Below are positions 45,360-53,412 of a stretch of 64,000 nucleotides of DNA, one piece after another. The first letter of the stretch is position 1; each line of letters opens with the position of its first letter. Position numbers and translations under genes: made by a program. The notes beneath the pieces were generated by a model. That model worked only from the letters and a program-made list of their open reading frames with translations. It had not been told where the DNA came from and ran no database searches. The DNA is from Psychrobacter sp. JCM 18902 (GTDB lineage Bacteria; Pseudomonadota; Gammaproteobacteria; Pseudomonadales; Moraxellaceae), in NCBI RefSeq assembly GCF_904846615.1, contig NZ_CAJHBK010000001.1, positions 2,418,001 through 2,482,000 on the forward strand, read 5' to 3'.

Positions 45360-46243
45360 TGGGCTTATTTAAACGTAAAAAAAGCCGTCAAGAAAAAGTC
45401 GCGGATTCAGATATCGAGACCTCAACAGCTACCATTGATGGCAATGTCGACAGCAATACTGAGGACTCTGGCGATATCTTAAGCTCACTTGGCGATATGC
45501 CTATTACTGAGCACTTAATTGAGCTGCGTAGACATCTCATAAAGATATGCGTCGCGGTACTGGTCATATTTTTAGCATTAGTCGGATTTTCACGCGAGCT
45601 CTATGATTTTTTGTCCAACCCATTGGTTGCCCAGTTGCCTGCCAACGCAACGATGATCGCGACGGATATCACCTCTAACTTTATGGCACCGATACGCCTG
45701 ACTGTTTTTGTCGCTGCATTCTTTGCAATGCCCTACATTTTGTATCAAATCTGGTCGTTTGTCGCACCCGGTTTATATAAAAAAGAGAAAAAAATCGCCA
45801 TTCCCGTTTTGATGTCCTCTATATTTTTATTTTATGCGGGTGTGGCTTTCTCTTATTTTATTGTACTCAAAGGCGTTCTCAAATTCTTTATTATGTTCGC
45901 GCCGCAGAACGTGTTGCCGATGACCGACATCGACAGTTATTTAAGTTTTGCACTTAAACTCTTTATGGTCTTTGGTTTAACCTTTGAGATTCCAGTCGTC
46001 ACCTTGCTATTGATATTGACGGGCGTCGTCTCCATTCAGAGCCTAGAAGATAAACGCCGTTATATTATTGTCGGCTGTTTCGCCGTTGCTGCGGTTGTTA
46101 CACCGCCTGATGGGGTGTCGATGTTGATGCTCGCCATTCCGATGTGGTTGTTGTTTGAGCTAGGATTATTTTTAGCAAAAGTATTAATTAAAGAAGAATA
46201 CAGTCCTGCCTTAGCAAGCGATACAGGGTTAAGTAAAGAATAA
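45359..46243 (+). CDS. tatC: Twin-arginine translocase subunit TatC
   Basis: 294 aa, inner-membrane receptor for twin-Arg signal peptides. GTG start at 45359 overlapping the tatB stop, with AGGAG about 10 nt upstream. A polar N-terminal extension of about 45 residues (longer than in E. coli) precedes PITEHLIELRRHLIK, the conserved cytosolic start. Six helices follow, with FMAPIRLTVFVAAFFAMPYILYQIWSFVAPGLYKKEKK and FGLTFEIPVV present. Confidence 0.96.
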   Translation: MGLFKRKKSRQEKVADSDIETSTATIDGNVDSNTEDSGDILSSLGDMPITEHLIELRRHLIKICVAVLVIFLALVGFSRELYDFLSNPLVAQLPANATMIATDITSNFMAPIRLTVFVAAFFAMPYILYQIWSFVAPGLYKKEKKIAIPVLMSSIFLFYAGVAFSYFIVLKGVLKFFIMFAPQNVLPMTDIDSYLSFALKLFMVFGLTFEIPVVTLLLILTGVVSIQSLEDKRRYIIVGCFAVAAVVTPPDGVSMLMLAIPMWLLFELGLFLAKVLIKEEYSPALASDTGLSKE

Positions 46244-46388
46244 CATCACTTGTCAGGTACTTATTCCAAAAACAGCCAACGCGCTAATCTGTTACTATAA
46301 CCTGCTTATTTCTACCTTTATTTTCTATGAGTTTTTGTATTATTGTCATATGCGCTTGCAAGCATTTTGCAAGTGCACATGATGAGTC

Positions 46389-46418
46389 AGCCATTGTCTA
46401 TGCAGTGGCTTTTTTTAC
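46389..46418 (+). terminator. Terminator downstream of tatABC
   Basis: AGCCATTG-TCTATG-CAGTGGCT followed by TTTTTT, one wobble pair; 145 bp after tatC. Confidence 0.75.
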
Positions 46419-46461
46419 CCCCGTCATTTTTGATCCGTTTTACTCTTTTAGGTAATTTTTT

Positions 46462-47961
46462 ATGTCTGCATCTATGCCAGCTTATATGAGCGATCCCACT
46501 GATGAGCAGCTGAGCGCGCTCAACATGGCGATGGATCACAAGTCATTTAAAGTGGTGGCTTATGCGGGTGCTGGTAAGACGACGACCTTAAAACTGATTG
46601 GTGAGCGTTTGCGTGGACGTGGCTTATATTTAGCTTTTAACAAAACCATTGCCAATGATGCTCGCTCAAAGTTTCCACCGCATGTGGAATGTCGCACCTT
46701 TCATTCGCTTGCTTATCGGCATGTCGCCCGCGATATCACTGCTAAGCTGTCGTTGCCGCGTTTTTCACCCAAGCGTTTGGGTGATGATTTGGGTTTGCAG
46801 CCCGTCCAAGTACGTCGGCAAATGGATGGTATAAACAAATATATTACTCTCACCCCAGCCCGACTATCGCGATTCGTCAGTGATGCTGTCAGCAATTTTT
46901 GTAGTACCCATGCCAGTTATCCTGCCCCTAGACATATATTGTTTCCCAGCTGGCTCGATGATTCTGATGCCGAGCAGCTGCGTGAAATGCTCTACCCTGC
47001 TGTTGAGCAGCGCTGGTTACAGTCAATTGATGCACGCCATCCTGCTGGTATCGGGCATGATATTTATCTTAAATTGTGGGCATTATCGAAGCCTAGTATT
47101 CCCGCTGATTTTATTTTGTTTGATGAAGCCCAAGATGCCGATCCCTTGATGATGGGAATTTTGACCCAGCAGCCACGGCAAGTGATTTATGTGGGTGACG
47201 CTCATCAGCAGATTTATGAATGGCGCGGCGCAGTCAATGCGATGAAAAAACTACCCTTACCACAAACCTTATTGACCCAGTCATTTCGTTTTGGCGAACC
47301 AATTGCTGAGATTGCCAATACTTTGCTCAAAGCATTGCAAGAAGACGTCCCGTTAAAAGGCAATCCTAATAAGCAATCTTCTACTGATAAGGGTATGGTA
47401 CATAGTAAAAAAGATGCCATCCTTTGCCGCACTAATGCCGCCGCAATGTCGCAATTATTGACTGGATTAAAATTGGGTCACCGCGTGGCGCTACAAGCTG
47501 ATACCGATCGTATGCTTAAATTTTGTCAGGCGGCCGAAAACTTGAAAAACGGTAAGTCAGCGTACGGCGTACCCGAACTGGCGTATTTTTATAATTGGGG
47601 TGATGTGCAAGAGTATTCTGAAACCAATGAAGGCAGTGATCTAAAAACACTGGTGAAATTGGTCGATGATCATGGCACCAATGTCCTGAGCCAAGCGGTC
47701 AATAGTTTGACCAGTATCGAAAATGCTGACTATGTTATCTCCACTGCCCACAAAGCGAAAGGGCTCGAATGGGGAAAGGTACAGCTGGACGATGATTTCT
47801 ATTATGATGTGACCACCAATGCGGTCAAAATAAGCCCTGAAGAGTTGCGTTTGCTCTACGTCGCTTGCACACGTGCCCAGACCAATTTAGACATTCATAA
47901 TATTAAAGACTTGATATCTGGTTTGCAGACAGGCAAAAAAGTGATTTTTGGTAATACTTAA
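46462..47961 (+). CDS. SF1 (UvrD-like) DNA helicase resembling eukaryotic FBH1
   Basis: 499 aa, cytosolic. Motifs in order: Q-motif DEQLSALNMAM; Walker A YAGAGKTTTL (about 33-42); motif Ia RTFHSLAYRH; motif II LFDEAQDADPLMM (about 218); motif III VGDAHQQIYEWRGAVNAM; motif IV LTQSFRFG; motif V STAHKAKGLEW; motif VI LLYVACTRAQ. The block FNKTIANDARSKFPPHVECRTFHSLAYRH, then DAHQQIYEWRGAVNAM and LTQSFRFG, is strikingly like human/yeast FBH1 helicase, which limits Rad51. It is shorter than UvrD (about 720 aa). Not part of an operon. A role in recombination or fork repair is inferred. Confidence 0.82.
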   Translation: MSASMPAYMSDPTDEQLSALNMAMDHKSFKVVAYAGAGKTTTLKLIGERLRGRGLYLAFNKTIANDARSKFPPHVECRTFHSLAYRHVARDITAKLSLPRFSPKRLGDDLGLQPVQVRRQMDGINKYITLTPARLSRFVSDAVSNFCSTHASYPAPRHILFPSWLDDSDAEQLREMLYPAVEQRWLQSIDARHPAGIGHDIYLKLWALSKPSIPADFILFDEAQDADPLMMGILTQQPRQVIYVGDAHQQIYEWRGAVNAMKKLPLPQTLLTQSFRFGEPIAEIANTLLKALQEDVPLKGNPNKQSSTDKGMVHSKKDAILCRTNAAAMSQLLTGLKLGHRVALQADTDRMLKFCQAAENLKNGKSAYGVPELAYFYNWGDVQEYSETNEGSDLKTLVKLVDDHGTNVLSQAVNSLTSIENADYVISTAHKAKGLEWGKVQLDDDFYYDVTTNAVKISPEELRLLYVACTRAQTNLDIHNIKDLISGLQTGKKVIFGNT

Positions 47962-48051
47962 TTTTCTTAAATTAGACACTTTTCATATTTGCCATTCCAA
48001 CTTCCTAGTTTATCTTTCGTTATAGCAACTTTTTAGCAGTGAACAACAAGC

Positions 48052-49077
48052 ATGAATAATAGTCAGCAACTTCAAGTACGTCAAAATACCATCCGTCAGT
48101 TATTTGCCAATCCTGTCCGCCTACTGGCACCAATGGAAGGCTTGACCGATCCATTAATGCGACAAATTCTCACGCAAATTGCATCGGACTTGGGTCGCCC
48201 TTATGATTGGTCGGTTAGCGAATTTATCCGTGTGACTCAGCACGTATTGCCTGCGCATGTATTTTATAAATACGTTCCAGAACTGCGTCATGATGCTAAA
48301 ACTGCCTCTGGCACGCCTATTCATGTCCAGTTGCTCGGTAGTGAAGCGCAACTCATGGCAGAAAATGCTGCTTATGCTGCCGCGCTTGGTGCGCCGGCGA
48401 TTGATATCAACTTTGGTTGCCCCGCCAAGACGGTCAATAGCCACCGTGGTGGTTCGGTATTATTGGATGAACCCGAAACCATGTATCAGATTATCAGCGC
48501 GGTGCGGCAAGCTGTTCCCGTTCATATTCCAGTATCAGCCAAAATTCGTTTAGGTTATACCGATACCAGCCGCATAGATGATATCAAAGCTGCGATTAGC
48601 GACAGTGGTACTGATTGGCTAACCATTCACGCACGAACCAAAACTCAAGGCTATAAACCACCAGCTTATTGGGACAAAATCCAAGGTTTTAATGCGCTCG
48701 ATATTCCAGTCATTGCCAATGGCGAGATATGGAATACAGAGCACGCGCAAAACTGTATGACTCAAGCTGGTACAGAACATCTGATGTTAGGTCGCGGCGC
48801 GGTTACCCGTCCAGATTTGGTTGCTCGTGTGGATTGCGTTCCAGATGATGCCATGCTAAGTGCGGCAACGTTGTCATGGGAAGCAATGGTCACCCATCAG
48901 ATAAGATTTTTGGAAGGTCAGGCTAAAACTGAGGTGATATTAGTGGGTCGTTATAAGCAATGGCTTGCGATGCTCATCAAAGGCTATAGCGAAGCAAAAG
49001 TTTTATGGGACAGTATTAAAAGAGAAAAAGATAAAGCAGCTATCATTAGTGCACTGCAAGCCAGTGTGCGCCAATAA
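48052..49077 (+). CDS. dusC: tRNA-dihydrouridine(16) synthase DusC
   Basis: 341 aa FMN enzyme reducing U16 of tRNA. The N-terminus RLLAPMEGLTDPLMR and SEFIRVT match the DusC subfamily (DusA and DusB differ here). Catalytic Cys in NFGCPAKTVNSHRGGSVLL, HARTK block and C-terminal helical domain KQWLAMLIKGYSEAK. No ribosome-site consensus is obvious before the ATG. It lies downstream of the helicase by 90 bp with no terminator between, so it may share a transcript. Confidence 0.93.
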   Translation: MNNSQQLQVRQNTIRQLFANPVRLLAPMEGLTDPLMRQILTQIASDLGRPYDWSVSEFIRVTQHVLPAHVFYKYVPELRHDAKTASGTPIHVQLLGSEAQLMAENAAYAAALGAPAIDINFGCPAKTVNSHRGGSVLLDEPETMYQIISAVRQAVPVHIPVSAKIRLGYTDTSRIDDIKAAISDSGTDWLTIHARTKTQGYKPPAYWDKIQGFNALDIPVIANGEIWNTEHAQNCMTQAGTEHLMLGRGAVTRPDLVARVDCVPDDAMLSAATLSWEAMVTHQIRFLEGQAKTEVILVGRYKQWLAMLIKGYSEAKVLWDSIKREKDKAAIISALQASVRQ

Positions 49078-49119
49078 TAGCTGCTTTTATCTTAAAGGTA
49101 ATCTGTCTAACGAATAAGA

Positions 49120-49545
49120 TTAAATACTCACTCTAATCGCTAAATAGAATAACATCAAACAACAGGCAATCGATAACACCCAAAGTATGGAGCGAAACGT
49201 CGCCAAATTAGTAATATAAGCCACGCAAAAACCGATACGAATCAGCACGTACAACCAAGCCAGTATATTGATAATCGATTGTGGTACGAAGAACAGCATT
49301 GCCGTCAGTACTGCTGCCAAAAATATTGGCAACGTCTCATAGCTGTTTTGCTGGGCCGCGTTAGCACGTGCGGCCGCGCCCGTCGTACCTTGTAAAAAAT
49401 CACGTGGATGGGCATTGTCAGCCAAATTAAAGCCGCCAATAGCTTTCGCTGTCAATGCCATGGCAAGCGGTAGTAAACTTGCTACGACCATCGCCCAAAT
49501 TGCAGACGCTGCGGTATCAGAAACTAATTCCAGAAGTGCATTCAT
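49120..49545 (-). CDS. MAPEG-family membrane protein
   Basis: 141 aa with four hydrophobic helices (about 15-35, 75-97, 100-115 and 118-138). The MAPEG pattern is seen in HPRDFLQGTTGAAARANAAQQNSYETLPIFLAAVL, including the Asn-Ala-x-Gln-Asn-x-x-Glu core. Eukaryotic members are microsomal glutathione transferases or eicosanoid enzymes; the bacterial role is unknown, possibly detoxification. It lies 14 bp downstream of an OsmC gene on the same strand, so they are probably an operon. Confidence 0.85.
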   Translation of the reverse strand: MNALLELVSDTAASAIWAMVVASLLPLAMALTAKAIGGFNLADNAHPRDFLQGTTGAAARANAAQQNSYETLPIFLAAVLTAMLFFVPQSIINILAWLYVLIRIGFCVAYITNLATFRSILWVLSIACCLMLFYLAIRVSI

Positions 49546-49559
49546 TAGTATACTTGCCC

Positions 49560-49973
49560 CTACCCTGCAATCACTTCGAAATCATGGGTGACATTCACCC
49601 CACCTTGTACCAACATTCTACTGGCCGAGCAGTATTTTTCTGCGGACAGTTTTATGGCCTTCTCTACTTGGCTTTCCTTGACATCTTGACCTGTCACCAC
49701 AAAATGCATATGTATATCAGTATAGACAGCTGGTACAGTTTCAGCACGCTGAGCGGTCAACTCGCAACGCACGTCTGTCACCTCTTGGCGCGATTTTTGT
49801 AAAATTGCTACCACATCATAGCTAGCACACCCACCAAGCCCCAATAGAATCAGCTCCATCGGACTTGCGCCTCTTTCTTTATCGGCATCGATCTGTACAT
49901 TATGCCCTGATGGTGACACGCCCATAAATGCTTTGTTTTCTTGCCACGTTACACTTGCTTTTGACTCTGACAT
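49560..49973 (-). CDS. OsmC-family peroxiredoxin-like protein
   Basis: 137 aa from ATG 49973 (AAGGA 9 nt upstream; ATG 49982 would be too close). GASPMELILLGLGGCASYDVV has the first catalytic Cys and ...LSAEKYCSASRML the second, the pair typical of OsmC/Ohr/YhfA thiol peroxidases. The glutamate/arginine-rich surroundings point to the YhfA-like branch. It probably reduces organic hydroperoxides. Probable operon with the MAPEG gene. Confidence 0.88.
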   Translation of the reverse strand: MSESKASVTWQENKAFMGVSPSGHNVQIDADKERGASPMELILLGLGGCASYDVVAILQKSRQEVTDVRCELTAQRAETVPAVYTDIHMHFVVTGQDVKESQVEKAIKLSAEKYCSASRMLVQGGVNVTHDFEVIAG

Positions 49974-50492
49974 CTTGACCATTCCTTATTTTAATTAGCT
50001 CGTTGCCCGATTTTTATTTTCTGGCAATATGTTTTACTTGGCTAGTGTAGCATAAGCCAATGGCACATTTTATCGAGCCCTTGTCATCCAAAATCATTAT
50101 TATTATAAATAGCTCACCTATTTGTCTTTTGCAGCCTTATTTTTAATTAAACCTTTTTACTAAAATTTTCTTAGCAGTGAATTAACATTCATACACCGCC
50201 TACTGTTTATTATTCAAACCTATCCTCTTATAGTTCGAACCTATCTTTGTAGTAAGATTTTCTAAAAAACATTACAAATGTTTAATTATAACTGGTTGAT
50301 TTTAAACAGTTAAGCTCGTGAAACATTTTATAGCAAAATACTGTTACACATTTTGCTTGTTTCTTGGTTTAATAACGGTAATGAATCTTATTTTGACCTA
50401 ATATCGACAACCATCACCTTATAATAATTATGATTGCTGTCACGGTTCTAGCTCAAAATAAGCTATTTTAAATAAATTAAAAAGGTTTAATC
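49974..50492. other. Divergent intergenic region OsmC / rppH
   Basis: 519 bp, strongly AT-rich, no ORF and no confident promoter pair. A TATAAT at 50422-50427 is preceded by TTGACC about 22 bp away, too far for a standard promoter. Confidence 0.4.
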
Positions 50493-51014
50493 ATGATAGA
50501 TGCAGACGGCTTTCGCGCCAATGTCGGCATCATCTTGGCAAATACACAAGGGCAGGTTCTGTGGGCAAAACGTATTGGTCACAACGCTTGGCAGTTCCCA
50601 CAAGGCGGTATCGACCGTGGGGAGACGCCGATGGATGCGATGTATCGCGAGCTCTGGGAAGAGGTCGGCCTGCATCCGCGTCATGTAGACTTATTGGCAG
50701 TGACGCAAGATTGGTTGCGCTATCGTCTGCCAAAACGCTATGTGCGGCATGGACAGCACCCTTTATGTATTGGGCAAAAACAGAAATGGTTTTTGCTACG
50801 CTTAGATGAGACGAACACTCAACATATCCGCTTTGATGAGGGCAAGCCAGAATTTGATCATTGGCAATGGGTCAGTTACTGGTATCCACTTGGACAAGTG
50901 ATTCATTTTAAACGAGGCGTTTATCGCCGTGCCTTGCAAGAGCTAGTGCCTGAGCTACCTCTAAGACAAGAGCTGATTATTCCTGAACAAGACAATCACT
51001 TGTTGATAGGATGA
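50493..51014 (+). CDS. rppH: RNA pyrophosphohydrolase
   Basis: 173 aa. Removes pyrophosphate from the 5' end of mRNA, starting RNase E-dependent decay. The Nudix box [23 protein letters not shown] (positions about 38-60) is complete, preceded by QFPQGG. ATG with AAGG upstream. It ends at a bidirectional terminator. Length as in E. coli (176). Confidence 0.96.
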   Translation: MIDADGFRANVGIILANTQGQVLWAKRIGHNAWQFPQGGIDRGETPMDAMYRELWEEVGLHPRHVDLLAVTQDWLRYRLPKRYVRHGQHPLCIGQKQKWFLLRLDETNTQHIRFDEGKPEFDHWQWVSYWYPLGQVIHFKRGVYRRALQELVPELPLRQELIIPEQDNHLLIG

Positions 51015-51045
51015 ACTGACATTTTGATTAAAAGTAACACGTAAT

Positions 51046-51083
51046 AGAAGAGCCTGTATCCTTTAGATGCAGGCTCTTCTATT
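51046..51083. terminator. Bidirectional terminator between rppH and alcohol dehydrogenase
   Basis: AGAAGAGCCTG-T-ATC-CTTTA-GAT-GCAGGCTCTTCT; 14-bp stem between convergent genes. Confidence 0.85.
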
Positions 51084-51110
51084 ATATAGCGATTATATCT
51101 TTCGGAATAA

Positions 51111-52205
51111 TTATGGCTTGATAGCAATTTTTAGTACGCCGTCACGCTGATGCATGAACAAGTCATAGGCCTCTATAATATCATCCAAGGCATAGGTATG
51201 CGTCACCATCTCTGATAAATCCACTCGACCAGACTCGATGACATTCATCAATCGGCGCATACGCTCTTTACCTCCTGGGCAGAGAGCCGTTCTTATCGTA
51301 TGATCGCCAAGACCAGAGGCGAAATGAGCCATTGGAATGACTAAATCTTCAGAATACACACCCAAGCTTGAGAGTGTACCGCCTGGTTTTAATACTTTGA
51401 GACATTGCTCAAACGTAGACTGTAAACCTAACGCCTCGATACTGCTATCCACCCCACGACCACCAGTGATTTTCATGATCTCATCAACCACGTCAACTTC
51501 TGTGAAGTTTAGAGTAATATCTGCTCCCAGTTTCTTTGCCATGGCCAAACGTTCATTATTGCCATCGACAGCGATAATCATCGAGGCACCCTTAATTTTT
51601 GCACCAGCAGTAGCGCATAAACCGATAGGTCCTTGTGCAAAGATAGCAACTACATCACCAATCTGAATATTGGCGTTTTCTGCGCCTTTGAAGCCTGTCG
51701 ACATAATGTCAGGACACATCAACACTTGCTCATCCGTCAGTCCATCTGGCACTGGACATAGATTGGCCTGCGCATCTGGCACTAGCACATACTCTGCTTG
51801 CGTGCCATCAATGTGATTACCAAAACGCCAGCCACCTGTGGCTTTATAACCGTGACAAGAACATCTACCATCTGCATCAAGATAACCACCGTCTTGTGAC
51901 GGGAAACCATCTTGACTGGCATAGGAGGTAAACGTTGGGCAAATGGCGCCAGCAATGACTCGCTGCCCTTCTTCATAGCCCATGACTGCGCTACCAAGCT
52001 TTTCAATGACACCTACTGGCTCGTGACCAATGGTTAAGCCTTTTGCAACGGCATACTCACCTTTAAAGATATGGATGTCAGTACCACAAATGGTCGTGGT
52101 CGTAATTTTTATCAAGGCATCATTAGGGCCTACATCAGGGATTTTTTTATCTACAATTTCGATTTTACCTGGTTCAATAAATATCAGTGACTTCATCATG
52201 CTCAT
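51111..52205 (-). CDS. Zinc-dependent medium-chain dehydrogenase, secondary-alcohol-dehydrogenase-like
   Basis: 364 aa. Catalytic zinc ligands: Cys in CGTDIH, His in GHEPVG and Asp in MCPDIMSTGF (Asp at this position is characteristic of the isopropanol/secondary ADH branch, e.g. Thermoanaerobacter). Rossmann site AIFAQGPIGLCATAGAKIKG. The usual four-Cys structural-zinc loop is not recognisable; in its place is a Gly/Asp-rich insert GGYLDADGRCSCHGYKATGG of about 16 residues relative to the Thermoanaerobacter enzyme. Start ATG 52205 follows AAGGAG. It likely oxidises a secondary alcohol or reduces a ketone. It is monocistronic. Confidence 0.85.
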   Translation of the reverse strand: MSMMKSLIFIEPGKIEIVDKKIPDVGPNDALIKITTTTICGTDIHIFKGEYAVAKGLTIGHEPVGVIEKLGSAVMGYEEGQRVIAGAICPTFTSYASQDGFPSQDGGYLDADGRCSCHGYKATGGWRFGNHIDGTQAEYVLVPDAQANLCPVPDGLTDEQVLMCPDIMSTGFKGAENANIQIGDVVAIFAQGPIGLCATAGAKIKGASMIIAVDGNNERLAMAKKLGADITLNFTEVDVVDEIMKITGGRGVDSSIEALGLQSTFEQCLKVLKPGGTLSSLGVYSEDLVIPMAHFASGLGDHTIRTALCPGGKERMRRLMNVIESGRVDLSEMVTHTYALDDIIEAYDLFMHQRDGVLKIAIKP

Positions 52206-52437
52206 TTCACACTCCTTGTTTTATAAACATTTACTCAACTGGTATGAACTTTAGTGACATCTATATTTATCTTACGCCATATAAATAGTAATTTAAAGTG
52301 AAATCCATTCTTTAATAAAGGGATTGTTGATTATCTATTGTTAGATATTAAAACTGTAGTATCAAACTTCTCATGAAAATTGTACGTGAGCCTTATTAAG
52401 AGTAGATGAAAAAGTTAATAGATGAAAAATCTATAGG

Positions 52438-53322
52438 CTACTTATGACTATCATGTCGACAATCTTTATAACTGTCATGCTGACACTCTCGGCTTACTAA
52501 TCTAGCAATATCATCCACTGCGGAAGCTGCCAACTGAGAATGACATTTTAGGGTTAAAATGCTTTGGGTACGTGTCGCATAAGTGGGCAAATTATTTTGC
52601 GTATGATTAAAAGCGACAGGCTCTATATAAATAGAAGACAGAATCTGCTCAATCTCAACAGCCACTCCAGTCTCCGGCAGCTTATCCACTGGCGCTTGCG
52701 TATTGTCAGACAATACCGCAAAGGCAGCTTCTTGCCAGTACTCAGGTTCGCTATTCTCAGCGATTAGTGGCAATACTTCTTGGCGCAGCCTACCTCGCAG
52801 TTTTTCAGTTTTAAACCAGCTGTCCTCAGGCTGACCATTGGAAATGACATGCAGTCCTGCATATAGTGGCATAGGAGCATGACCACGGTTATTGACAATA
52901 ACGGCTTGCTCACTATCACCAATAATGAGATTGAACCCAGCATAGTTTTGCAAACTAATCTGCCGTGCAAACTCCATCGGGCTGATATCACTGGTTAAGA
53001 AATCCGTGACTAGCGCCCCGCGTGAGCACTCATCAGAGCTTGCCTGCACGCCATCGCGAAAATTCAATACCGCAGCCCAACGTCCGTTTTGCTGATAATA
53101 CTCTTGAGGCGCTTGATGACCGTCCTGATGATTGGCTTGATGGGGCTGTTGATGAATACCCAGCCAAGTACCGCCACTTTGTACATCGCGTCCTGCAAAA
53201 ATAGGCTTATCTTCCCATTGATGTAGCAGCTCTGTCGGACGCTGCAAAAATTCATCGCGATTGGACAATAACACCAAAGGCAGCTCATCAAAGAGTTGCC
53301 AAGCAATGGCGACAATACACAT
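52438..53322 (-). CDS. NRDE/TANGO2-family protein
   Basis: 294 aa. N-terminal signature MCIVAIAWQLFDELPLVLLSNRDEFLQRP, where Cys2 and NRDE are diagnostic of the Ntn-hydrolase-like NRDE family (eukaryotic TANGO2). GGTWLGI follows. Function is unknown in bacteria; haem transfer has been proposed for the eukaryotic homologues. The extreme tail is a repeated Arg/His/Asp stretch (QHDSYKDCRHDSHK). AGGAG precedes the ATG. It lies 78 bp downstream of the MuiA-like gene, same strand. Confidence 0.9.
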   Translation of the reverse strand: MCIVAIAWQLFDELPLVLLSNRDEFLQRPTELLHQWEDKPIFAGRDVQSGGTWLGIHQQPHQANHQDGHQAPQEYYQQNGRWAAVLNFRDGVQASSDECSRGALVTDFLTSDISPMEFARQISLQNYAGFNLIIGDSEQAVIVNNRGHAPMPLYAGLHVISNGQPEDSWFKTEKLRGRLRQEVLPLIAENSEPEYWQEAAFAVLSDNTQAPVDKLPETGVAVEIEQILSSIYIEPVAFNHTQNNLPTYATRTQSILTLKCHSQLAASAVDDIARLVSRECQHDSYKDCRHDSHK

Positions 53323-53384
53323 AAGACTCCTAATTTTACTAAAAATGTGCTTAGCAAACAGCCAAGCTTGATTTCAGTTTAAAC

Positions 53385-53412
53385 TTAGTTCACTGACAAA
53401 TTAGTTCACTGA
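53385..53412. repeat. 16-bp direct duplication over a stop codon
   Basis: TTAGTTCACTGA occurs at 53385-53396 and 53401-53412. The second copy encodes the last codons (SVN-stop) of the minus-strand MuiA-like gene, so the duplicated segment repeats its final codons and stop just downstream. Confidence 0.6.
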
